Shown here in pieces: positions 22,772-35,134 of a stretch of DNA of 64,000 nt. Every line of letters starts with the position of its first letter. Positions within the stretch are counted from its first letter, which is position 1. The notes beneath the pieces are model-generated. The model did no database searches and was not told the origin of the DNA. It worked only from the letters and a program-made list of their open reading frames with translations. Position numbers and translations under genes: made by a program. Location of the stretch: positions 620,001 through 684,000 of the forward strand of contig OZ237740.1 of NCBI GenBank assembly GCA_965178125.1. The letters run 5' to 3'. This DNA comes from Bilabrum cf. latius (Eukaryota; Bigyra: Bicosoecida; Bigyra; Bicosoecida).

Positions 22772-25347
22772 TCATGATGGGGAGACGCCTGGGATGGATC
22801 CAGTCAGCGGCACCCCCGCTGCGCCTGAACTCCCTTCTCTCCCGCTGCCAGGAACAGCCCTGGATCTAGTTGGCACCGGGATGGCCGAAGCAACTGCCCC
22901 GTTGCCTCTGCTCGCTCCCGCAGCGGCATCCCCAGCCCCCGCATGCTCCGACATGGGGATGTGGGTCTTGTCAGCAAACGCGAACGCCTGAAACTCAGCT
23001 GAGTCGTGAATTGTCGGCTCGCTCGGAGCACCGGCAGTCGCCGCAGCCGCAGACGAAGCCGCCCCTCCGGCGGTAGCGCTCGCACCGCCACTTGCTGCCG
23101 TGCTCGCCTGCCCAGACGGAGCACTTGCTCCTGCACCACCCCGAGTATCGTCCGACAGCTCGCTCGGCTCCGGAGGGGTCAGCGCGGCGGGCTCGCTGGT
23201 GAATGTGTCGTCAAAGTTGCTCACATCCGTCTCGCTGACAACCCGTGGCCGGATGGGTGCGACCACCTCGCACTTCTCGAGCTTGTCCCAGTCGATTCCA
23301 CGGAAGAAAGGGTGCTCCCGGATGGACGCGGCCCCCTCGCTGCCGAGTCTCCTGTCGGGATTCCTCTCTAGCAGGCCTCGGATGAGGCTCTTGGCGTCCT
23401 CGGACACTACCACGCTGGGGTCCCTCGGCTTGATCATCGCGCCGGGAGGCACTCCCTTGTCTCCGGGGAAGTACAGCCGCCCCCTCAAGATCTTCTCGCA
23501 CATCGTCCTCAGGTTCCGGTCATAGTAGGGTGGCCATCCGGTGAGCATCTCGTATGCCAAAGTGCCCAGGGACCACCAGTCCACTGCCTTGCCGTAGCCC
23601 TGCCTGGATCGGCGGTTGAGCAGCATCTCGGGCGCTAGGTACTCCGGTGTGCCGCAAAACTGCGAGTAAAATACACGAAAGGGGGTTGCAGGAACGGAAT
23701 GGAAAATAGCAGGCACAACAGGGAGGGAAAATCAGTGCAAGCTGGTCAGTTGCGAGTGGAAGTCGTTGACAGCATACCGGTGCAGCGCAATGCAGCGCAT
23801 CGTTCTCACTGTGGTTGCCCCCCTTGGGTTGTTCACCTCGTCCCTCGACAGCCCGAAGTCGGTCACAGCCACGTGCCCCTCGCTCGTCAGCAGGACATTC
23901 TCCGGCTTGAGGTCACGGTACACGACGTCGTTCCGGTGCAGGTGCTGGAGGGCGCAGACCAGCTCCGCCACGTAGAAACGCACCTCGGGTTCCTTAAGAA
24001 CCTTCCTTTTCTTCAGGTGGTAGAAGAGCTCCCCGCCCCCGCAGTAGTCGCACACCAAAAAGAGCTTGCTGGCGGTCTGGAAAGCGAACCGCAGGGAGAC
24101 GACAAAGGGGTGCTGCACGCCCCCCATGATCCGGCGCTCTGCCATGGTGTGGTCTACCTGCTTCCTCTTGATCACGTCAGATTTGCGGAGCACCTTCATG
24201 GCGTACACCTTACCCGTCCACACCAGCCTCACCATGAGCACCCTGCCAAACGAGCCGCGGCCCAGGAGCTTGAGGAGCTCGAAGTCGTTGATGCCGATGC
24301 CGCCGCTGTCGATGCGACGGAGGGCGTCGGCCTTAGTCTCTGTGGGGAAGGCGACCGCGGCGCCTGCGGAACCGGTTCCGCTGCCGCTCGCGGCCGTGCT
24401 CGGGCCGCTTGCAGCGGAACCTGCCCCGCCGGAACCATCGCGCGATGCGACGCTTGACGGCAGCCGGAGGCCAAGGGACCCTGCCACTGCCGCGGTTTCA
24501 TCGAAACTGCGACGCTCCCTGGGCAGAGGGTCGTCGGAGCGAGCACCAAAGTACCCGTCCCGGAGCCTCCTACCTCCCACCTGCGGGACGTCGCCGCCGG
24601 CACCAGCGCCGGCACCGTCACCAGCCGCTCCGAGCCCGTCCACCGCAGCCATTGCTGGCTCATCGGCTGCTACGGCGTCAGAGTATAGGTGCTGTGGAAT
24701 AGCGAGAAACGAGTTCAGCTCAACGGGTCTCGGCTGCAGCAGCAAGAGCTCCTGCAGGTACACTTCAAATTTCTGTCGCCGCTTCATGATTGTCTCTGTC
24801 TGCGATAAGCCGACGAGTAATCGGATGCGAAAGAGCACGATAGAATCGCCCCCAACCAACGTTCGGTGTACTAACGATCCACTCACCTAAAATACGGGGA
24901 AGAATGTCTTTTTTGGGAACCGAAACAGCCGCAGTTCAGAGTATCTCTCTTGGAGCATTCGGTTCAGAGAATAGAACTCTCGGTAGCGCCTTTCTATCAC
25001 CCAGGAACGACCATTATATGCAGTGACAACGATTGCGTACCTGGTATGCTTTCCAGACTGAGAGAGACGGAAGTGTGTATAGACAGTCCTGGCGAGCCTG
25101 AGCGTGCACCTGCCTTCCCAAGATCGCACCATTCTCTGCACATTGGTGGCATTCTACGATACGTGCTTACTTTTCTTTTGGTGTCATCGTAACGAGTCAC
25201 GCAGGAAGGGATCACGCAGGAAGCAATGTCAGACCCGGCCGAAGCTAAGGTTTGTGGTGCAACTGAACCGCCTGCTCCGGCGCCGCCAGCTGCCCCGTCC
25301 ATATCTGGTCGCTCACCGTTTCCTGCCGAACCTGTTCCAAACTCCAT
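22772..25347 (-). CDS. PX-domain AGC protein kinase (SGK3/CISK-like)
   Basis: 767 aa in four exons: 25347-25171, 25135-24887, 24799-23810 and 23659-22772, with introns of 35, 87 and 150 bp, all phase 0. The N-terminal PX domain (phosphoinositide binding, endosomes) shows YAIVVTAYNGRSWVIERRYR and RFPKKTFFPVF, where exon 2 ends in TAG (Gln) just before GTGAGT. A Ser/Gly-rich linker follows, then the kinase: LGRGSFGRVL (about residue 315), AMKVLRKS, YRDLKPENVL, TDFGLS, the T-loop TTFCGTPEYLAPEM and an AGC tail. The hydrophobic motif reads FQAFAF, so the usual Ser/Thr phosphosite is Ala. This domain order is known from SGK3. The 35-bp intron 1 is the least certain part. Confidence 0.88.
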
Positions 25348-25603
25348 TCGTTAAGTTGAGGAATCGCAGGTGACGGACAAAATAGGCTGCGCAGCCTGAA
25401 AATTATTGGTAAAAGAGCACGTTACATCTTCTAGCTCACGCAGTGCACTGTGCACAGTGTACTGTACACTTGATGAGCAGCGGTATGTTGTATCGTATTC
25501 TATAACTCATAATATCGCCAAACCCGCACACGCTTGAAGAAAGTCCATCAGGCGGGCGGTATGTATCCGACGACCAGCTCCCGAGACCCAGAAGAGCTCG
25601 AGA
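25348..25603. other. Intergenic with palindromic GTGCAC/GTACAC run
   Basis: Around 25441-25470 lies a run of overlapping palindromes (GTGCAC, CTGTGCACAG, GTGTAC, GTACAC). It sits between the 3' end of the PAS gene and the promoter side of the kinase gene transcribed away from it. A regulatory role is only a guess. Confidence 0.3.
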
Positions 25604-28600
25604 TCAACCCGAGCCCAGCTGCTCGTCCGTGATCAGCGTGCGGATCCCAAGCTTCATGTCAGGAATCCCGTCTCGCACGGGGGCAGGCACCACCGCCAGT
25701 AGCTACCACGCCGCCGAGATGGGCGCGGCAAGCTTGCTGAAGTAGTCCCAGTACTGCCACAGCACTGACAGCGCCATCACCGCAAGGAAGGTGCCAATGG
25801 CAGCGTCATGCGTGTCCAGCCGCCGCTAGATCCTGACTTGCGACCCCTAATCGAGTGTTGCTGCCACGTGCGTGATGGCATCCCTCACCCAGGGAACAGC
25901 GAGCTGCTGTGCCTCCTCCACCGCCCTCCTCACCTCTGGCGCCCTCGAGAAGTTCGCGTTGTACCCCGGGACCAGGTCTGGCTGCGGTAGCTGGCTTCGG
26001 ATGGACCTGCCGTCCCTAATTAGCGTCTAAACCACGCGATAGATCCCGTTGTTCAGCGCGCCCCCGTCGATTGTCCTGCACTCATCGTGCATCGGCGTGC
26101 CCTCCTCGATCCATCGGCAGCCGTCGTCCAGGAACAGCTTGCCTTCCTCTGTCTCAAAGCTCAGGGGACCTAAAGTGAAACTCTCCCCCGCCACGTCATC
26201 CACCACGTACCCTCCCAGCACAACTAGATTCACGGCGTACTGCACGCCTTCCTCCACCTCGACCAGCTCCCGGGCCAGCTGCGCCCTGCTTGCGTTGGAC
26301 TGGCCCTCCACGAGCGCTGACATGACCCGGGAGTGCTCAAGCACGCGGAGGGACAGCCGCTCCGTGATGGACGTGCGCTCGAGGATGGTTAGTGTCACTG
26401 ACGTCAGCTGAGTCAGGCTGATCACGAGGTAGATGACCCACGCGAAGAGGCCCCCAATCGGCAGCAGCAGCCACACGAGCCCGTCTCTCGTGTAGGTCCA
26501 CTCGTCTCTGAACTCCCGAGGTTTTTTCCTCCTGATTCGCCTCACCGGCTTGTGAGGCTTGTCTTCAAATGTCATGGAGCCAGAGTCGGCCTTGCCCGGG
26601 TGGATCCTTCCCCTGCTGCCTTGCCTGCGCGTCCTTGCAGTGGTGGAGCTCCCTGTTGCTGGGTTGAGAATGCCGGCATCATCATCGTCCGAGTCATCTC
26701 TCCTAGCAACGAGACGGGCGCTGCTTGCGCCCGTCTCATCACTTTCCACGGACTTACCGCCATGCTCATCAATTGAGCGGGCGTTGGATCCGACCTTGGA
26801 TTCCCCTACAAGCTTATCGATGTCATGACCACTGTCAAACGTGTGCACGGCAGCGTCCGAGCCGCTCTCGACGCCTGACCCGTAGGCTGGTGAACTGTCC
26901 CGCTTCCTGCTCATGGTGCTTGCTTTGGCTCTCCTGTTTGCCTCCACCTGCATCTCCACCGCCACCATGCGCTCCATTGCTTCCTCACCCAGCTCAATCT
27001 TGTCGATGAGTGACCTGCTATTCTGCTGCTTCAATGGCCTCCTCTTCCTGGCAGCTACACCAAACCCGCGATCCCCGGACGCGCCGCCCTCGCTCTCTTC
27101 TTGGGCCATGTTTTCCTGCTGCATGTTCTGAATGGCAGACGCGGCGTACTCTTCTGCCATGACTGCATCCATCCCGTCCTCTTCTTCTTCCTCGCCTTCC
27201 ACCTCGGCGATCACGCGACTCAGCTTGCTCTGCGTCTAGGTTCGCAGTGCCTTCGCAACCTTGCGGGGTACCATAATGACTAAGTCGACCACGTGGATTG
27301 CTTTGTACCTCAGTGCATAGAGCTGTTGCGTGACCAGAATGGCCCCTCCCGCTACCACGAACACGAAGCAGCCCAGACCGACGAGCCCAATGAGCAACTC
27401 GGCCTGCTTGAAGCTCTCCTGGACGTCGTGCAAACGGATCGAGATGGTATAGTTCAATGCATCCTCATAGGCCACGTCATTGGCAAGAAGTAGGTCCATT
27501 TCCCGCAGCCCGAACGTGATGTTGGCCGGGTGAGCGATCTGCAAGGGGAAGAGCAGGGCGCCCAGGTACTCCCCCATCTCCAATAGTGACACGGTGAAAC
27601 GCTCCCCCTACAGCTGAGACTCCGCCACAGTGCTTTGAGGCCCGAGCAATTCCGAGCTATCCTGCAATCCATGCTCAGCAGGCTCAATGACCTCGTACAC
27701 CTTGGCGATAGCATGAACATTGCCATCGGTCTTGCCGAACTCGCTCTCGGCAGCGACGAGGGCCTGCTGTAGGTCGTGGAACTTGATTGCGTGGTCTACG
27801 AACTGCTCATGCAGCTCGAATATAGAGTCTTCGAAGTGACTAACGCCTCCATTGACTTCAGCGATGCGGCGGGCATCGAAAACCGCGCTCTAGAATGAGA
27901 CGGCTTGCTCCGCCTGCAGGAGCATGAGGTGCGCAATGTCAGCAAGGTTGTGGCCAAGCTGCCTCTGAACTACGATACCGGCAATGCCCAGCCCGACAAT
28001 GCAGCACAACGTAAAGTACCACGCCACCTTCAGGAAAGAGACGGCCTCCTTGCCTGCATGCGAGTGCTGCATCACTGCTCGGCTCAGCTGGCCCGACATC
28101 CACGAGCTGCCGGAACCTATGCTGCTTGCTCCTCCGCCGCCACCACCGCCACTCATGCCGGCAGCGCCACCAATGAAACTGCCGCGGCGGTTCGTAAATC
28201 GCTGCGCTGCGCTCGATTTTCTTGCAAGCCCAGCCATGACGTTGGCGGGCGCGCCTCCAATGCCAGACTGCTCGGCGCCCACCGGCTCGTCCGAAGCGAT
28301 GGAATTCCCGCTGGATGGCACTGCAGGAGATGCATCAATTAGTCGGATCGGCGGCTGTGACACTGACACCTGCGGTCCGTCGAAAGACACCCGCCGACTA
28401 CCGCTCTTGAAGGGCATGTTGGATCTCGAGCGGAAAGAGGATGAGAGAGCCGGTGTAGTCGTGCCTTCAGCCACCGAGCCAGCGTCTCTTCGCGGAGTGT
28501 CGGCTTCGTCCGAGTTGTGCGAACCAGCCGCGTTTCTCCTGCTATTGCTCATAGGGCCAGGGGCAGCAGCTGCAGTGGCATGGGCAGCAGACACTGACTA

Positions 28601-31600
28601 CAGCATCTTGGTGACTCTCTTGTGCACCTGCAAGAAGGAGCGAGACCCGGGGTCCTGCACGCACTGCTTGACGGCGGCCTTGAGACGCTTCTCAAGCGAA
28701 GTGCGCATTGCCCGCGTCTCTTGTATACGAGGAGTCCTCCACCGTAGCATGTAAGCCTTGCCTGCCACAATACTCCCGGTCCAGTCCGACAGGTCCTGCA
28801 CCGACCCAAGTGCAATGCTCGTGGAGTCACTGGAGCCTACGATTGGTATGATCCCCGTCTTCTTCAAGGAATGCAGCTTATTTATCTTGAGGCTCCGAAG
28901 CGCTTCTTGGATCCTCTGGAGCGATCGCTTGCGCCAGCGCTGGACGCTGCGACCAAGGCCTGCCTGAAGCCGGGACGAGCTGGACCTCGCACTCCCTGGC
29001 CTCCTAGCTCTCTTGTTTTCCTTCCCGCTGCCAGTGTCCTCGTCGCTTTGCAGCTGCTGCAGGATGTCATCGTCGATCGACGCAACGGAAGCGCCTGGTG
29101 CTTGCCCGCTGGCTGCTTCTTGAACTGACTGCTGGGCGGCCATAGGCGAAAGGAGTCCCCCGTCAATGTCGTCCGCGGCCGAATCGCCAGCAGCTGCATC
29201 GCCGCTGTCATCGCGTCCATCGTCATCCACGAGCACGTTCTTCATCGAAGCCGCAATGGACTGATGTCGCATGGCAGACGAAAGCGCAGTCGGTTCCGAC
29301 GATTCCACTCCGTCACCCATGTCGCGGATCTTCTCGATGTGCGCCCGCACAATCTGAGACATACGCCTCGGGCGGCTCGTGCCCTTGCCTGCCCTTGGAC
29401 TGCCTGCAGTTGCACGAGCCCCTCCAAAGGCTTCGTGCACGGACATGGGCGGGGCAGAGGCCTCCATCTCATCGTCGCTGTCCGCTTCTGCGATCTGCAT
29501 GGCAGCTTCCTGTAGCTGCTAGCCGGCGCCGTCAACCAGGGCAATGAGCATGAGCCTTCTGATCTCATGGGCGATCCCATCCACCAGCTCGGTTTGCGAC
29601 CCGTGAGCATGCGAGACTATCGTTTTGGCTTCATGGTCTGGTTTCACAGGCACGACTGCGTCCAGGAGCTGCTTCAGAGCATCCACTGTGGCGCTGCCGG
29701 CGCCTTCAGCCCTTGATGTTGCCGACGCTGACCCACTTTGCCGGCTCGGGCCTTCGAACAGAAAGCTGCCGTCATCTTGTTGGTCCCCAAAGCTGCTGCT
29801 GCTGCTAGACGACTCGAACAAGCCAAGCACGGCCCGAGCACAATGCATAGCCAGCGAATCTTTCAGGGTGGAACTAGCCCTTGCGAGATCTGTACCGCCA
29901 ACCAAGGCAGACGGCATCCATCGCGAGATGGCAGTTGGTTCTTTCTCCAATGTCTGTGCCTCCATGCCGATCATCGACAGGGAGCGCTGGGATGCGCAGA
30001 GTATCCTGTGCTTCTGCCTCGAACCCATGAACACAATGATGTTGTCCTGGCTTGCAAGGGGGTCGAAGGCAAGCTGCAGCCGAGGCCGGGACGTGTCTTC
30101 GTCCGGCGTAGCTTCTTGCAGCGACAGCACACACGGCTGCACTGCACCGTTACCACCTTGCACGAGAGCGACCTCTGCAAAGCCAAGGAAAGGTCCAAAG
30201 CCCCGCTGCACGATGCCCTCCATGCGTGCCCTCCAGACGTCGCGCACAGGCTCCGGTAGAATCTGGCAAGCATTCATACCGACCAGCTGGGACGTGGATG
30301 TGTGTCCAAGGGTGGTGCAGGCAGTTGATGTGGCACTAAGAATTTCGAGTGCATTCCCACCACCCCCTGCGATGGTCAGCACTGCGGCCGTGTCGTCGAG
30401 GCTGTCGATGGTCTGCGCCGGCGTGCCGATCTCAAGGTGTCGCATCTGTCGCCTGCGCTGGCGAGCTGACCTCTCCTCGATCCTATCTGCCTTGTTTAGC
30501 AACCTGCAAAAGAAATGGTAGGGATGGACCGACATTGTATAGCATGTGGGCGCATGAACAATTCCTTAGCGGGAGTCGGTGCATATTGATGCGATGCAGT
30601 GGCACTCACTCGATGGCTTGCTGCGGCTGGTTCTTCATCTCCGCGCGGAACTCGGCATACATTCGCAAGACCGGTACACTATCCGGATTCAGCTGCATCA
30701 TCTCGTGGAAGAGAGAATCGCTGCGATCAAGAATGCGCTGCATCTCCTGTCCCACGCGGAGGACCTGGCCCACCTCGGGCTGGCGCTGCTGCATGGCCTC
30801 CCACAGCTTGAAGATGGCGCGGTAGCTGCCCACCTTGAGCTGCTGGGCTTGCTTCCAGAAGCCCTCGAACACCACCCGGTCTACAGCTGAGAGACCTGTA
30901 GACTCGCCGTCTCGCAGGTTCCTGGTGCGCAAGTACACGTAGAACGTCGAATCGAAGGCAGAGCCGCGTGCTCGCGTCTCAGCCAGTGCCTGGCTCTCCG
31001 CCATCATGCCGGGAAGATGGTCACGAGCAAACACACTGAACAGCATGTGCGCCTCTGGGCTCTGACCAAACCGCCGCTGGCCAAAACGATACGCCCTCTC
31101 GGCTTGCGCCAGCAGCGCAAGGTCGGATCGCTTCCAACGATGAGCATCGCTGGAACCACCACCTCCCCCGCCTGACAGGTGCCTCCTCCCAGCCTTCTCC
31201 TGCTGGCCCTGCAGCATCTTGCGGCGTCTGGTCTTGCCAAGGCCCTGAGCCACAAGAAGGGAGCCGTAGAACGTGTCGGGGCCGGCTCCGTCTGTCTGTG
31301 AGAGCACAGCCGCTGCCTCGGCCAAGGCTGCATGCGCTGCTGTCGCAATGCTGCCAGCAACTCGCAGCGCAGTTCCATAGAGTGCTGCCCCTGCACCGCC
31401 AGCACCCACCGTAATTCCAGTGATATCATCGGTCCGCGTTCGTACGACCTGCTTGTCGCTGGTCCCCCTGCCCTTGCTGCCTCGCTTGCCCGCTGCCCTT
31501 GACCTGCTTGACCTGCCAGCGGCTCTGTCGGGCTTGCGGCGGCGGGCCTTGCTACCCGTGTCGGACCCTTCGCCTTGACCCGCCGCGCCCGCCCCGGAGC

Positions 31601-33148
31601 GATCAAGACTGATAGCTGCGTGCGTTGATTGCGTCACGTTTTCCTCGTCCGAGTCGTCGCCCGAATCGCTCGAGTCACGCGAGGAGCCCGCTTTGGCCTG
31701 GACCATGAACGCGGTGGCGGCACCGCCTTCTATGCCATTGGGCGGCATATCCAGCTCACCAATACCCTGCAGTTTGGCGCAGATGCCAACAGGCGGCTTG
31801 GTGGTACTTCCCTGATGGCTCCCATCGGCCCCAACCCCTTCGCTCCTCCTCCTAGTCGCGAATGCCTGCACCCGATGCCTTGCCCACACGTGCACCTCCA
31901 CCATGCTGTTGCATGAAGAGAGCGGCTGGGAGGCCACGAAGGACTCGCGGAGGTAGGTTGCGGTGCTGCCGAGGAACACAGCCATGGGCACGCCGAGGAG
32001 CACGAGAAGTGACGTGTCCTCACCGCCCAGTGCCTCTGAGAGCATGAGGCAGATGGCAGCCATGAGAAATCCGCTGGCATAGCCCCCTTGCAGGGCGTTC
32101 ATGTGGGGGTACGTGTACGGCAGGTTGTTCCATATGAGGTAAAGCCACAGCAGGCCGCTGCCCACGAGTAGCACGTGCACGAGCCACGACTGGAGGAGAG
32201 CTTCCCTCGCGACAGTGTAGCCCAGCACGAGCACGATCTTGACGGCGAGCAGCACCACGTCGATTCGGCCATCGGTGCGGGCGCTCCAAGACCCACTAGA
32301 GGGTGCCCTGTCCACGTACACGGACGCGAGGAAGAGTGCCAATCCTGCAAACAGGGCGAGCATGAGGGCCAGGAGACACCGAAGCACCACGGGGAGCGGG
32401 TCACCGCACTCCATCCCAGTGTTGAGCCAGCCACCGCCAGACGTCGCGGGGCACCCGATCGCTCGTGCCAGGACAGTTGTAAGAGGCAGGAAGGCAACCG
32501 TAGTTGAGGTTGAAGCCGTCCCGCTGAGCAGACGGAGCACGATGGGGCTCTGCACGCCGCCAGTCACGAACGCGGATGCAGTGTACACCGATGACGAGAC
32601 AAAGATCATGACCCATACGCTTGCTAATGCAAGCAGTGTCACATACAGCCATTCGAGCGAAGGATTTCCCCATACTTCGCCTGATATTACGTCCAACACC
32701 CGGGCGGTCCCATCAAGCCTTCCGCCACGCCACGGGAAGAATTCCGCCGAATTGATCGCGAAATTCAACATCTGCGAAGAGGAGGGCAAGAGTAACATTA
32801 ATGCGAAACTATGTTTGTATACGAGCATAGCCAAGTTAGAGAAATTCCGCCTTGTAGGGTGCTGCACCCCTGGTGCTACAATACTCAGTTGGAGTGGATG
32901 CATCCTCGCTAAAATGGTTCCGCTTCGATCCTACGCGAAAGAAAACGCCTCACCTAGAAAAAGTCTATTGTTTGCAATACTACCAGGGAAGTTGTCTCCT
33001 TCGCCTGCTGCTTTGACAAGACGAATGCCAGGCCGAAGACGGCCTGGGAGAGCAGTTGAAACCAACTTCCGGACGAGCCACCCGGGCCATCTGCGCCTGA
33101 GACTGCAATCTGGGACAGCGATGTTGTGCCTCTGGAGAAAACGGACAT
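25604..33148 (-). CDS. Giant TmcB/TmcC-like PAS-domain membrane protein (2418 aa)
   Basis: Three exons (33148-32954, 32771-30610, 30503-25604) with introns of 182 and 106 bp, about ten TAG codons read as Gln, TGA at 25604-25606. The N-terminal third has many membrane spans. Then comes the region seen in proteins related to Dictyostelium TmcB (SPEAHMLFSVFARDH, STFYVYLRTRNLRDG, RVVFEGFWKQAQQLKVG, YRAIFKLWEAM, LFHEMMQLNPDSVPVLRMYA), crossing into the next exon at ELLNKADRIEERSARQR. A PAS-like domain follows (GMNACQILPEPV to about NIIVFMGSRQ). The C-terminal half has at least four more membrane segments with charged linkers. These proteins are widespread in algae, amoebae, oomycetes and ciliates and probably sense small ligands; the ligand here is unknown. 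Exon 1 also ends in a TAG codon before GTGAGG. Confidence 0.82.
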
Positions 33149-33724
33149 ATATACTCCCTTTTGACTGGTGCACTGCCCTTATCCCGAACAGCTTCAGTTA
33201 GAGGTGGAATTCGTTCTTATGGCTGAGTTCGGAGCGTGAGCGACTCTTCCCCCGCCTCGACTCAATAAATCGAAAGTGTGCCTATGTTAGATGACTAACT
33301 TCTGCCTAGGTACAGCTTATTCGCGAGAGATAGTGTGCCAAGCAGTTGGCGTCAGCGTTTTGATGGCGGTGACATCTCGCAAGCGCACCGTTGGTCGCAA
33401 GGCACAGAGGATGAGTTGCGCAGCCTACTTCGATATCAATTCATCATAATGGCAGCATGAAAGGGTGCGGCACACATTAAGATCCAAGTCCATCAAAATG
33501 TCATGGACTCATCTGCTTGGTCGCGGGTTCAGACAACGAAGGAGCTCACTCGCAAAAAAAGTCTGTGTTATTCTACCATTAGTAGGGTGTTAATAACAAG
33601 TGCAATGCATGGTACGTGATGATGATGAGCAGCGTTTCATGCACGACTACCTTGTTTGACAAGACCAATTGTGTACTGTATCTCAATAGTTGGAAGATAG
33701 TCTATTGATTCATTGCATTTGTAG
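33149..33724. promoter_or_regulatory. Divergent promoter region, PAS protein and prenyltransferase locus
   Basis: About 576 bp of AT-richer DNA with no coding character, lying between divergently read frames. Confidence 0.35.
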
Positions 33725-35134
33725 ATGAGACCCTGCGCGTAGCACCAAGAAAGTATTGAATTGGCGCAATGTGGGCATTCCTACGATCACGGGCCACCGA
33801 ATGAAGTCGCTTTGGGTCGCACAACCATCAAGACATGTAAGCTACCTAGTATTTATGAGCATGGGCGAGCGCATGGGAACGAAACGCTTGGATTGCGACA
33901 CGTGGCAAGGTCGCCTGTTTCATTGAAGGAACTTCGAGCCGCCATCCCGAGCGACATGCTAGATCCGACAACATGGCCAAGGATGGTATTGGAAGCAAGG
34001 GAATGTCCACTCAAAGCGCGTTTATCGGCGTCTGTCAAGGAGATGTGTCGCGATGCATCGCGTGCAACTGCTCTGGTGCAACTAGTTGCAGCATACAAGC
34101 TACCATCCCCACCTCAAAAAAAATTGGTTTTATCTGCTGGAATTGATAGAACTATGGCGTCAAGCCATACAGGTGGGCAGCGTGGGCCGCATCTAGTATC
34201 GCTCCATGCGTAGCACTGCATGGCTCGTTCTGGAGCAATTGAGCAATCTCACCTGCAGTCCATGGATGACATGCCACGGGATTGGATCGTCTCAAATGCT
34301 GCGTGCTTCCCGAAGGCTGCATTGTCGGCCCAGTTGCGCCTGTACGGCCAAGAAGCAGGGCAAGAGGGAGAAGCAGCCCGCCAGGAGCACTGGGTGGTGG
34401 CGTGTGCAACGTGGCGGATCAATCTTCCAGCGACAGAGTCCGGGGCATCGTTCAGACTCATCATTCCGGCCGCTCCCAAAGAGCTCCGCACGATTCTTTG
34501 CTGGGATTCATCCTCGGCTGATCGCGCCTCTGGCTGTGCCGCAACGCGCCGAGTGGGATCGGCGGAGGAGGACAGGATGGCATCAGCTGCTGCAAGTGGT
34601 AGCCCGCACTGGTTCCGTGTACTCGTCCCCGGGTCACTTGCACCGTACACCCGCCGAGCACTGTGCCTCACTCACGACTTGCGCGAAGTTCAGCGTGACC
34701 GACAGAGTGCCGAGGGCGGCGGCAGTGGTCTGCAACAGGCAGTACTGGGTGGTGACAACAGCTGCGAGTACACTGCCTTTGGGCCACCGCGCTGCGAAGA
34801 CTCGCACGAGACACTAGAGTCTGGAGACAGCGCACTCAATTGCAAACTTCCAGGGAGGCAACTAGACGCTGCAACGAGCTCAGAACTAGACATTGCGTTG
34901 AGCTCAGGATCTCCACCGAGCGACGCAACCCACCCGTTCAGTGCCATAGCGCTGGCCATGTCGATCCCCGAAGAGTGCATCCCAGCTTGTACCGATGTTA
35001 TGCGACCACCATCATTACCTGAGTTGGTTGATGACTTGCCCAAAGGTGCTTGTAAGCATGCATGTGCTGCTGACTCTGGCGCTGGTGATTCAGCGGGTGC
35101 ATCTGTGTAGACCAACCGCACACAGTAGGCAGCA
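33725..35134 (+). other. Open frame continuous with the cis-prenyltransferase CDS, possible N-terminal extension
   Basis: From ATG 33725 the frame has no TAA or TGA until the prenyltransferase stop at 36380, if TAG (for example at 33740, 34211, 35108 and 35126) is Gln. That would add about 470 residues. The translated sequence includes RSPVSLKELRAAIPSDMLDP and further Ala/Ser-rich sequence but matches no family I know. GC content is lower in the first 500 bp. A single 1.4-kb open stretch is unlikely by chance with two stops left, so either a fused N-terminal region, a separate small gene or a translated leader is possible. Confidence 0.35.

Noticed and set aside
33961-34020. Fatty acid desaturase start (SLKELRAAIPSDML)
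   Set aside because: The short string resembles desaturase N-termini, but none of the His-box motifs follow.
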